DNA from: JADZAI01 sp046348585
GTDB lineage: Bacteria; Pseudomonadota; Alphaproteobacteria; Micropepsales; Micropepsaceae
Length of the DNA stretch: 64,000 bases
NCBI GenBank assembly: GCA_046348585.1
Contig: JAXMDZ010000010.1
Span: forward strand, 1-64,000
Direction: 5' to 3'
Every line of letters begins with the position of its first letter. Within the stretch, counting starts at the first letter, position 1. The notes under the pieces are model-generated. The model saw nothing but the letters and a program-made list of their open reading frames with translations. It was not told where the DNA came from and ran no database searches. A program made the position numbers and the translations under genes. Shown here piece after piece: positions 17,039-24,906 of this stretch.

Positions 17039-19147
17039 ATGGCCGCGAAAAAGACCTCTCCCGCCGCCAAGGCCCCCGAGGCGCTGACCGAGAAGGAGGC
17101 GAAGGCCGAACTGACGCGCCTCTCGCTGGTCCTCGCCGAACACGACCGCCGCTACTACCAGGAGGACGCGCCGACCGTCAGCGACGCGGACTACGATGCG
17201 CTGAAACAGCGCAGCGCGGCGATCGAGGCGCGCTTTCCGCATCTGGTCGGGCTCGACAGCCCGTCGCTGCGGGTCGGCGCGAAACCGGCTGAGCGGTTCG
17301 AGAAGGTCCGCCACGCCAGGCCGATGCTCTCGCTCGACAACGCCTTCAGCGAGGAAGATGTCGCGGAGTTCCTCGCCCGCATCCGCCGCTTCCTCGGCCT
17401 TGCCGACGACGCGGCGCTGGAGATCGCGGCCGAGCCGAAGATCGACGGCCTGTCGGCGAGCCTGCGCTACGAGAACGGCGAACTGACGGTCGGCGCGACG
17501 CGTGGCGACGGCGCGGAGGGCGAGAACGTCACCGCGAATCTGAGGACGGTCGAAGGCGTTCCGCACCGGCTAAAGACCGCGCATCCGCCCGCGGTGTTCG
17601 AGGTGCGGGGCGAGGTCTATTTTCCGGCCGAGCGTTTCGCCGAACTGAACGCGCGCCAGGCGGCGGAGGGCAAGGAGCCCTACGCCAATCCGCGCAACGC
17701 GGCGGCGGGCTCGCTGCGCCAGCTCGACGCGACGATCACCGCTGAGCGCAGACTGCGCTTCTTCGCCTATGCCTGGGGCGAGACGAGCGAGCTTCCGGCC
17801 GATACGCAGACGGGCGTCGTGCAGGCGCTGAAGGGTTGGGGCTTCGACATCAACCCGCTGATGACCGTCACCCACGGGCTCGACGGGCTGATGGCCTATT
17901 ACCGCGCCATCGAGGAACGCCGCGCCGGCCTCGGCTACGACATCGACGGCGTGGTCTACAAGGTGAACCGGCTCGACCTGCAGCAGCGCCTCGGCTTCGT
18001 CTCGCGCAGCCCGCGCTGGGCCATCGCCCACAAATTTCCCGCCGAGAAGGCGACCACCGAACTGCTAGGCATCGACATTCAGGTCGGTCGCACCGGCGTG
18101 CTGACCCCGGTCGCCCGGCTGAAGCCGGTGACGGTCGGCGGCGTCGTCGTCACCAACGCGACGCTGCACAACGAGGACGAGATCGCCCGCAAGGACGTGC
18201 GCATCGGCGACACGGTGATCCTGCAACGGGCGGGCGACGTGATCCCGCAGATCCTCGGAATCGTCGCGGAGAAGCGCCCGCACGGAGCCAAACCCTTCGC
18301 CTTCCCGAAGATATGTCCTGCCTGCGGCAGCCACGCGGTGCGCGAGGAAGGCGAGGTCGCCACGCGCTGCACCGGCGGCCTCATCTGCCCGGCCCAGCGC
18401 AGCGAGCGGCTGAAGCATTTCGTCTCGCGCAACGCCTTCGACATCGAGGGCCTGGGCGCGAAGCACATCGACGCATTCCTCGCCGACGGGCTGATCGAAA
18501 CGCCGTCCGACATCTTCCGTCTGGAAGAACGCTACGGCGCGGGCGAGAAGGCCATCGCCGAACGCGAGGGCTGGGGCGCGCAGTCGGCCGCCAAGCTGTT
18601 CGAGGCCATCGCCTCCCGGCGCACCATCGCGCTCCACCGCTTCATCTTCGCGCTCGGCATCCGCCATGTCGGCGAGACGACGGCGAAGCAGCTCGCCCGC
18701 GCCTATGGCGGCGGCGCGGCGTTCATCGCCGCCATGCGCCGCATCGCGGCGGGCGACGCGGCGGCGCTCGCCGAACTCGACGCCATCGACCAGATCGGCG
18801 GCACGGTGGCGGAAGCGATCGCCGATTTCTTCGGCGAGGCCCACAACATTGCGGAAGTGGACCGCCTGCTCGCCGTGCTGACCATCGAGGATGCCGAGCG
18901 GCCGGCGACGGACTCGCCGGTCGCGGGCAAGACGGTGGTCTTCACCGGCAGCCTCGAAAAGATGACCCGCAACGAGGCCAAGGCGCGGGCCGAAAGCCTC
19001 GGCGCGAAGGTCGCGGGGTCGGTGTCGGCGAAGACCGATCTCGTCGTCGCCGGACCGGGCGCGGGCTCGAAGCTGAAAGAGGCCGAGAAGCACGGCGTCC
19101 AGGTCATCGACGAGGATGCCTGGCTGAAGCTGATCGAGGGACTGTAG
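17039..19147 (+). CDS. ligA: LigA, NAD-dependent DNA ligase
   Basis: LigA seals nicks with NAD+ during replication and repair. The 702 residues follow the standard order: NAD-binding domain Ia, adenylation domain with the catalytic lysine in KIDGLSASLRY, OB fold, a four-cysteine zinc finger (CPACGSH ... RCTGGLICPAQ), helix-hairpin-helix repeats and a C-terminal BRCT domain (VVFTGSLEKMTRNEAK). It lies 9 bases after recN and converges on a minus-strand gene 5 bases later. A small GTAGC-CGC-GCTAC hairpin covers its stop (19144-19156). Confidence 0.97.
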   Translation: MAAKKTSPAAKAPEALTEKEAKAELTRLSLVLAEHDRRYYQEDAPTVSDADYDALKQRSAAIEARFPHLVGLDSPSLRVGAKPAERFEKVRHARPMLSLDNAFSEEDVAEFLARIRRFLGLADDAALEIAAEPKIDGLSASLRYENGELTVGATRGDGAEGENVTANLRTVEGVPHRLKTAHPPAVFEVRGEVYFPAERFAELNARQAAEGKEPYANPRNAAAGSLRQLDATITAERRLRFFAYAWGETSELPADTQTGVVQALKGWGFDINPLMTVTHGLDGLMAYYRAIEERRAGLGYDIDGVVYKVNRLDLQQRLGFVSRSPRWAIAHKFPAEKATTELLGIDIQVGRTGVLTPVARLKPVTVGGVVVTNATLHNEDEIARKDVRIGDTVILQRAGDVIPQILGIVAEKRPHGAKPFAFPKICPACGSHAVREEGEVATRCTGGLICPAQRSERLKHFVSRNAFDIEGLGAKHIDAFLADGLIETPSDIFRLEERYGAGEKAIAEREGWGAQSAAKLFEAIASRRTIALHRFIFALGIRHVGETTAKQLARAYGGGAAFIAAMRRIAAGDAAALAELDAIDQIGGTVAEAIADFFGEAHNIAEVDRLLAVLTIEDAERPATDSPVAGKTVVFTGSLEKMTRNEAKARAESLGAKVAGSVSAKTDLVVAGPGAGSKLKEAEKHGVQVIDEDAWLKLIEGL

Positions 19148-19152
19148 CCGCG

Positions 19153-19863
19153 CTACGCCGTCACCTGCCGGATCGCCGCCGCCAGCCTGCCCGGGGCGGA
19201 GAAGAACGGCGAGTGGCTGGTGTCGAGAACGGCCTCGGCCGCGACCGGCGAGCGCGCGATCATGCCGCGCTGGATCGCCGGACCGATGGCCCGGTCGCCC
19301 TCGCAGACGATATAGGCGCGGCGCACGCTGCCGAAGCGTTCGGGGGTCAGCGCGGCGGGGGCGCTGAACGGCTCGGCCGATTGCGGCACCAGCATCAGCC
19401 GGGCGAGCGCGATGTCCTCCTCCGCGCAGTCGGCGAAAAGCGACGGCCTCAGCCCCTCGTCCTTCACGACCAGCCGTCCGTCGTCCAGCGGCGTCATGTA
19501 GCCGCCCAGCACGGATTCCGCATCGCCCGCCGCGTTGGCGAAGATCGACTCGCCCGCGCGCGGCAGGAAGGCGCAGAGATAGACGAGGCTCGAAATGCGC
19601 TCGGGCACCCGTTCGGCCGCCGCGCTGATGACTTGGCCGCCCATCGAGTGGCCGAGCAGCACGGCGGGCCGGCCGATCTCCGCCAGCCGCTCCGCCACCG
19701 CGTCGGCATAGGCGGCGAGGCTCTGCGTCTCGCCGGCGCGCAGGCCGTGGCCGGGCAGGTCGAGCGTGTGAGGTTCGAAGCCCGCCGCCTCCAGCGCGGG
19801 GATCGCCTTGTACCAGCACCACGCGCCGTGCCAGGCGCCGTGGACGAGCAGGATGGGGGTCAT
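19153..19863 (-). CDS. Alpha/beta hydrolase
   Basis: A 236-residue alpha/beta hydrolase of the esterase/hydroxynitrile-lyase-like type. It has an N-terminal LLVHGAWHGAWCW oxyanion region, DLPGHG, the nucleophile elbow GHSMGG with Ser73, a likely acid in the CEGDRAIG segment and the catalytic His in DTSHSPFF. No signal peptide is seen. It is the last gene of a four-gene minus-strand run and overlaps the preceding phosphatase-like gene by 4 bases. The substrate cannot be predicted. Confidence 0.88.
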   Translation of the reverse strand: MTPILLVHGAWHGAWCWYKAIPALEAAGFEPHTLDLPGHGLRAGETQSLAAYADAVAERLAEIGRPAVLLGHSMGGQVISAAAERVPERISSLVYLCAFLPRAGESIFANAAGDAESVLGGYMTPLDDGRLVVKDEGLRPSLFADCAEEDIALARLMLVPQSAEPFSAPAALTPERFGSVRRAYIVCEGDRAIGPAIQRGMIARSPVAAEAVLDTSHSPFFSAPGRLAAAIRQVTA

Positions 19864-20216
19864 GGCTTCTCTCCTTCCGTCCGCGCCGTCCGCCGCTTCA
19901 GGTGCGGCCTCACCCGCGTTTCAAGCAGGGCGACGAGGCGCGGGTCCATATAGTCGTAGTCGTCAGGGATGTTCAGGCAGACGATCCTGACGCCGTTCAT
20001 ATGGCGTTTGAAGCCCGCCGTCAGCCGCCGCCGGTGGACGGGCTCCATGACGAAAACGATGTCCACGCCGTCCAGATGGTCCGGCGTCAAAATCTCGTCC
20101 GCGTCGGGCGCGAGACCGGCGGAGGCGACCTCCAGCGAGGGGTCCGCGGCGAACAGGCGTTCGGCGGTCGGGCTGCGGCGGCGGTTGCGGCTGCACAGGA
20201 ACAGCAGGCGCCGCAC
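19860..20216 (-). CDS. Low-molecular-weight protein tyrosine phosphatase-like protein
   Basis: This 118-residue protein resembles the LMW-PTP fold. The active-site loop C-x5-R-S is present as CSRNRRRS (Cys8, Arg14, Ser15), followed by PTAE. A DPR motif near DDYDYMDP could hold the general acid. It is shorter than the classical 150 residues and the loop is unusually Arg-rich, which matches a small uncharacterised LMW-PTP-like family. It lies between a VOC gene and a hydrolase in one operon. A role in arginine or tyrosine dephosphorylation is possible but unproven. Confidence 0.75.
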   Translation of the reverse strand: MRRLLFLCSRNRRRSPTAERLFAADPSLEVASAGLAPDADEILTPDHLDGVDIVFVMEPVHRRRLTAGFKRHMNGVRIVCLNIPDDYDYMDPRLVALLETRVRPHLKRRTARTEGEKP

Positions 20217-20222
20217 CCGGCC

Positions 20223-21074
20223 TCAATCCTCGGCCAGTTCGACGATGACGCCGCCCGCATCCTTCGCGGCGACGACGAGGCCGTGATGGCTGTCGGCATA
20301 GGGGATGCGCGCCATGTCCAGCATCGCGCCGGCGGCGTCGGCCTCGTTGACGACGATGGAGAGCGCGGCGAGGCCGGGCAGGGGCGCGAGGCCGGCGACC
20401 GCCTTCGCGCCGAAGCGCTGGGCGAGGCCGACCGGGTTCGTCACCGCCAGTGCGATGCCGTCGAGCACGACGGAAAGCCCGTGCGGACCTTCGGCGACAT
20501 GGTCGATGCCGAAGAGGCGTTCGAGCGCGGGACGGAACTCGGCCGGGTGCTCCGCGCCGATGACGATCTCCGACAGGGCGGTCGCGCCGTTGGCGTGCAG
20601 CTGCCATTCGGCGCGAGCCCGCGTCAGATGCGGCGTCTCGTGATGGCAGGCGAAGGCGAGGACGCCCGAAAGCCCGCCCTCGAACAGCACGTTCTTGAAC
20701 GAGACCGTCTCGGTGCGGCCGTCCAGCTCCAGCGGCCGCGACAGGGCGACGGGGTCCTGCGTGGCGACGCCCGCGTCGCGCAGCGCGGCGGCGGTCGCCT
20801 CGGCATCGGGGGCGGCGAAGGCGATCCCCAGGCCGCCGGGGCCGCGCGCCGCGAGGACATCGGCCAGCGGCGACGCCGCCGCGCCGGTCGGGGCGATCAG
20901 CTCGATATAGGATTCGCGGAACATCACGCAGTGATTGGCGGTCGCGCCGCCGCCATGGACGGCGCGCGGCGTCAGCGTGAAGCCGAGACCGCGCCAGATC
21001 TTGTGCAGGGCGTCGAGGGCGGGAGCGCCGATCATCACGTGATCGACGGCGGAAAGGGGACCGGCCATCGTCAC
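20223..21074 (-). CDS. VOC superfamily (glyoxalase-like) protein
   Basis: A 283-residue vicinal-oxygen-chelate protein. The N-terminal half (VDHVMIGAPALDALHKIWRG, NHCVMFRESYIELIAP) is typical of the glyoxalase-like type 3 domain, and a second, weaker repeat follows (IDHVAEGPHGLSVVLDG). It probably binds a metal and a small hydrophobic substrate. The substrate is unknown. The start at 21074 overlaps the stop of the aminopeptidase gene by 4 bases. ATG 21068 would be two residues shorter. Confidence 0.8.
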   Translation of the reverse strand: MTMAGPLSAVDHVMIGAPALDALHKIWRGLGFTLTPRAVHGGGATANHCVMFRESYIELIAPTGAAASPLADVLAARGPGGLGIAFAAPDAEATAAALRDAGVATQDPVALSRPLELDGRTETVSFKNVLFEGGLSGVLAFACHHETPHLTRARAEWQLHANGATALSEIVIGAEHPAEFRPALERLFGIDHVAEGPHGLSVVLDGIALAVTNPVGLAQRFGAKAVAGLAPLPGLAALSIVVNEADAAGAMLDMARIPYADSHHGLVVAAKDAGGVIVELAED

Positions 21075-22906
21075 ACCGCCCGCGTCGCGGATGTCAGCCA
21101 GGCGGCCGTTTCGGCATCGACCAGCGGCGTCAGCGTCTCGCGCACCCGGGCGTGATAGGCGTTGAGCCAGGCCTTCTCGGCGGCGGTCAGCAGCGACGGT
21201 TCGACCAGATCGACGTCGATAGGGGCGAGCGTCACCGTCTCGAACTCCAGCATCGGCCGTTCGGCCCCTTCGATCGCCGCCTCGCGCACCACGATCAGGT
21301 TCTCGATGCGGATGCCGTAGCCGCCGGTCTTGTAGTAGCCGGGCTCGTTCGAACAGATCATGCCGGGCAGCAGCGGCTGGGCGACCGGGCGCTTGGAGAT
21401 GCTCTGCGGGCCTTCATGGACGCTGAGATAGGCCCCGACGCCGTGGCCGGTGCCGTGGTCGTAGTCGAGACCGACTTCCCACAGCGGGGCGCGGGCGAGG
21501 GTGTCGAGCTGCGCGCCGGTGGTCCCGGCGGGGAAGCGCGCGGTGGCGAGCGCGATATGGCCCTTCAGCACGCGGGTGAAGCGGTCCTTCATCTCGGCGC
21601 TCGGCGCGCCGAGCGCGACGGTGCGGGTGACGTCGGTGGTGGCGTCGAGATACTGGCCGCCGGAATCGATCAGGAACAGCTCGCCGCCCGCGAGACGGCG
21701 GTCGGTCTTCTGCGTCACGCGGTAATGGACGATCGCCCCGTTCGGGCCGGAGCCGGAGATCGAGTCGAAGCTCAGATCCTTCAGCGCGCCGGTCTCGCGG
21801 CGGAAATCCTCCAGCCGTTCGCAGGCCTCGATCTCGGTGACGCGGCCCGACGCGCCCTCGGCCGTCACCCAGCGCAGGAAGCGCGTCAGCGCCGCGCCGT
21901 CGCGGATATGGGCGGCGCGCACGCCCGCGAGTTCGGCGGCGTTCTTCTGCGCCTTGGGCAGCAGCACGGGATCGGCCCCGCGCACGACCGCCGCGCCCGC
22001 CGCGCCGAGCCGGTCGAACACCCATTGGGCGGCGGTGCCGGGATCGGCGAGCACGGTCTTGCCCTTCAGCTCGTCGAGACCGGCGCCCAGTTCCTCCGGC
22101 GCGCGCAGGCGCACGCCGTTGCCCAGATGCGCGGAAAGGCCCGGCGTCACCTTGCGGGGATCGAGGAAGAGATCGACCGCGCCGTCGCTCTTCAGCACGG
22201 CGAAGGAATGGGGCAGCGGCACGTGGCCGACATCGCCGCCGCGGATGTTGAGCAGCCAGGCGATGGATTCCGGCAGCGTCAGCACGGCCGCGTCCTGCTT
22301 CGCCTTGGCCAGCGCGGCGGCGATGCGGGTGCGCTTGTCGGCGGCCGCCTCGCCCGCGATCTCGATGGGGTGGGGCACGACCGGGGCGAGCGGCGGCGGC
22401 GGCTGGTCGGTCCAGGCGGCATCGACCGGCGAGTCCGCCGTGGCGACGAGCGCGCCGCCCGCCTCGGCGACGGCCTTCTCCAGCGGCGCGAGGCCGCTCG
22501 GGGTGTGCAGCCAGGGATCGTAGGCGATGCGGTCGCCGGGCTTCACATGGGCGGCCAGCCACTGGGCCGGCGGCTCCTCGATCAGGTGCTGGGGCGCGAA
22601 GATCGACAGGTCCACCTGGTCGCGGACCTGAAGCGTGTAGCGGCCGTCGATGAAGACCGCCGCGCGGTCGGCCATGACGATGGCCATGCCGGCCGAGCCG
22701 GTGAAGCCGGTCGCCCAGGCGAGGCGCTCGTCGTGCGGAGCGACGTATTCGCCCATATGGGCGTCGCCGCGCGGGATGACGACTCCGGCGAGGCCCCGGC
22801 GGGCGAGTTCGGCGCGGATGGCGGCGACCCGCGCATGCGTCGCGCTGGGCGGCGGCGGGTCGTCATAGGTCTGGAAGCGGCGGGACGGGGAAAGGGTCTC
22901 TGACAT
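21071..22906 (-). CDS. M24 family aminopeptidase P (Xaa-Pro aminopeptidase)
   Basis: The 611-residue protein has the three-part layout of large aminopeptidase P enzymes: two creatinase N-like domains and a C-terminal pita-bread peptidase domain. The metal ligands are visible: Asp in DSGGQYLDATTDVTRT (two Asp), His in HGTGHGVGAYLSVHEG, Glu in SNEPGYY and Glu in IRIENLIVV. It should remove N-terminal residues preceding proline in the cytoplasm. It is the first gene of the minus-strand run that continues into the VOC gene. Confidence 0.93.
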   Translation of the reverse strand: MSETLSPSRRFQTYDDPPPPSATHARVAAIRAELARRGLAGVVIPRGDAHMGEYVAPHDERLAWATGFTGSAGMAIVMADRAAVFIDGRYTLQVRDQVDLSIFAPQHLIEEPPAQWLAAHVKPGDRIAYDPWLHTPSGLAPLEKAVAEAGGALVATADSPVDAAWTDQPPPPLAPVVPHPIEIAGEAAADKRTRIAAALAKAKQDAAVLTLPESIAWLLNIRGGDVGHVPLPHSFAVLKSDGAVDLFLDPRKVTPGLSAHLGNGVRLRAPEELGAGLDELKGKTVLADPGTAAQWVFDRLGAAGAAVVRGADPVLLPKAQKNAAELAGVRAAHIRDGAALTRFLRWVTAEGASGRVTEIEACERLEDFRRETGALKDLSFDSISGSGPNGAIVHYRVTQKTDRRLAGGELFLIDSGGQYLDATTDVTRTVALGAPSAEMKDRFTRVLKGHIALATARFPAGTTGAQLDTLARAPLWEVGLDYDHGTGHGVGAYLSVHEGPQSISKRPVAQPLLPGMICSNEPGYYKTGGYGIRIENLIVVREAAIEGAERPMLEFETVTLAPIDVDLVEPSLLTAAEKAWLNAYHARVRETLTPLVDAETAAWLTSATRAV

Positions 22907-22950
22907 GGGCGGAACCTAGGGAACCTTCCGCCCGTCCGCAATCCGCCGCC

Positions 22951-23469
22951 TCAGCCCTGCATGCCGGGGTTGATCCGCGACAGCAGCAGCGACAGCACGA
23001 GGCCGATGATCGACATGATGACCGCGATGATGAGCGCGCTGCCCCAGCTCGGGCGGCGATCCTCGGGGTCGCGGACGAAGACGCGGACGGTCCAGCCGAT
23101 CAGCAGGATGCCGACCGCCGTGCTGGCGATGAAGGTGGGCAGGCCGTAGGGCATGATCGCGTTCATCCCGCCGGCCTTGGCGGCCTGCAGGTCGCTCATA
23201 TGCACCATGCCGGCATAGAAGGCCGCGAAGCCGATGGCGCTGGTGATCAGGCTGTAGATGAACATCGCCGAGAAGGCGCTGGAGAACTTGACCGTTCCGC
23301 CCAGGACCGCCTGGCCGACGAATTTGAGGATGATGCCGAGGATCAGTCCGCCGATCGCCGCGCCGATCAGCGCGCTGACGATGACAATGCCGGGCGTCAG
23401 GCCCAGCTGGTCCGGGGTGATGGCGGGGTCGCTCGCGACGCTCTGCTGCAGGGCGAAGAGAATCTGCAT
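22951..23469 (-). CDS. Small polytopic membrane protein of unknown function
   Basis: This 172-residue protein has about four hydrophobic helices: one near 28-50 (GIVIVSALIGAAIGGLILGI), one around 65-90, one around 110-130 and one at the C terminus. A cytoplasmic loop RVFVRDPEDRRPSW lies between the last two. I do not recognise a named family. The C-terminal half resembles the next gene, which has the analogous loop FVRRPDGTRPDF, so the two are probably paralogues. It starts with MQILFALQQS. Confidence 0.75.
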   Translation of the reverse strand: MQILFALQQSVASDPAITPDQLGLTPGIVIVSALIGAAIGGLILGIILKFVGQAVLGGTVKFSSAFSAMFIYSLITSAIGFAAFYAGMVHMSDLQAAKAGGMNAIMPYGLPTFIASTAVGILLIGWTVRVFVRDPEDRRPSWGSALIIAVIMSIIGLVLSLLLSRINPGMQG

Positions 23470-23548
23470 GGGACGGGTCCTTGTCGGGTGGGTCCGGTTT
23501 AAGGCCCCAGTCTAGCGGTCCCGCGCCGCCGCGCCATGCGCCATGGCG

Positions 23549-23986
23549 TCATGGGCGTCCGTTCAGAGGCATCCCCAGGGCCGAGATCGCCAGCGCGATC
23601 AGCAGCGAGACCACCTGCATGATCGCCGCGACGACGCCGGACTGGGCGAAATCGGGCCGCGTCCCGTCGGGGCGGCGCACGAAGACGGCGATCGAGAAGG
23701 CGAGGATCACCAGCCCGACGACGAGACCGACGATCTGAAGCGAGATGGAGCCGGCGCGGGCGAGATCGACCACCCTGAGGCGGACCAGGGCGAGGATCAG
23801 CGCGGTCAGCAGGGCATAGGCGACGAACAGCGCCTTCAGCGCGTCGAGGATGCGCACCGGGCTGCGATAGACCGACTCCGCCGCCAGCTTCAGCGGCAGC
23901 GCCAGCAGGGCGGCGACGATGAGCGAGCCGAGCAGCACGCCCAGGGCGAGTTCGGCGAGCGTCGCGGTCTGGATCGCGGGCGGCAT
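23549..23986 (-). CDS. Small polytopic membrane protein, paralogue of the neighbour
   Basis: The 145 residues carry four hydrophobic segments (ALGVLLGSLIVAALLALPLK, ALFVAYALLTALILALV, LQIVGLVVGLVILAFSIAVF, AAIMQVVSLLIALAISALG) and a short basic loop FVRRPDGTRPDF before the last helix. The layout and this loop match the 172-residue protein downstream, pointing to duplication. The function is unknown. It is preceded by prmA on the same strand. Confidence 0.75.
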   Translation of the reverse strand: MPPAIQTATLAELALGVLLGSLIVAALLALPLKLAAESVYRSPVRILDALKALFVAYALLTALILALVRLRVVDLARAGSISLQIVGLVVGLVILAFSIAVFVRRPDGTRPDFAQSGVVAAIMQVVSLLIALAISALGMPLNGRP

Positions 23987-24037
23987 GGCGGGGTCCGGTC
24001 TGGTGACGCCTGTTTGTGGTCGAGCGCGGCCCCGGCG

Positions 24038-24895
24038 TCAAAGCGCCAGCAGCAGGACCGACCACGGCCCCAGCCGCCAGCGCCGCGCCGGCCGGAAGCC
24101 GAGCGCGCGGTAGAACGACAGGACCATCAGCTCCTGCGTCCGCAGCAGCCCCGACAGGACCACCCGTCCGCCCGGCGCGAGGTGCTCGCGGATGCCGGGG
24201 GCGAGCTGGGTCAGCGGCCCGGCGAGGATATTGGCGATGATGAGGTCGTAAGGTGCGCTGGCGGCGATCAGGGGATGGGCGAAGCCCTCCGCGACCACCG
24301 GACGGATGCGCATCTGCCCGCCGTTGAGGCGCAGATTCTCGCGGGTCACGCCGATCGCCTGCGGGTCGATGTCGGAGGCGACGACGGGAATGCGCCACAG
24401 CCGGTCGGCCCCCAGCGCCAGCACGCCGGTGCCGCAGCCGAGGTCGAGCGCGTTGCGCGGCGCGAAGCGGGTCTGCGCCAGCCATTCCAGGGCCATCAGG
24501 CAGCCGGTCGTGGTCTCGTGATGGCCGGTGCCGAAGGCGACCCCGGCGTCGATCGCCAGCGCGATGGCGTTGGCCGGGGCCTTGCCCTTGTCGTGCGCGC
24601 CATAGACGAAGAAGCGCCCGGCCCGCACCGGCGGCAGGCCCTCCTGGCTCAGCTTCACCCAGTCGACATCGGGCAGCGCCTCGACCTTGACCGCCTGGCC
24701 CAGAATGGCGCTCAGCGCCGCGCCGTCCGGCGCTTCGTCGTAATAGGCCTCGATCACCGCATCGTCCTCGTGCGGATGGGTCAGCACGATGACCGATTGC
24801 GGCGCGGGTTCGGGGGTCAGCTCGAACAGCGTGGACAGGCGGTCGATGTCCTCATGCGCGGCGCGCGTCGAGGCTTTCCAGAGCGGCGGGTTCAT
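24038..24895 (-). CDS. prmA: PrmA, ribosomal protein L11 methyltransferase
   Basis: PrmA methylates ribosomal protein L11 using SAM. The 285 residues have a small N-terminal substrate-binding domain, then GVAFGTGHHETTTGCL, SAM motif I NALDLGCGTGVLALGA, the acidic VVASDIDPQAIGVTRENL and DLIIANILAGPL (the NxL catalytic-type motif of the family). The length is normal. It lies 11 bases after the helicase gene stop and may share its transcript. Confidence 0.93.
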   Translation of the reverse strand: MNPPLWKASTRAAHEDIDRLSTLFELTPEPAPQSVIVLTHPHEDDAVIEAYYDEAPDGAALSAILGQAVKVEALPDVDWVKLSQEGLPPVRAGRFFVYGAHDKGKAPANAIALAIDAGVAFGTGHHETTTGCLMALEWLAQTRFAPRNALDLGCGTGVLALGADRLWRIPVVASDIDPQAIGVTRENLRLNGGQMRIRPVVAEGFAHPLIAASAPYDLIIANILAGPLTQLAPGIREHLAPGGRVVLSGLLRTQELMVLSFYRALGFRPARRWRLGPWSVLLLAL

Positions 24896-24906
24896 GGGGC
24901 GTGTTC

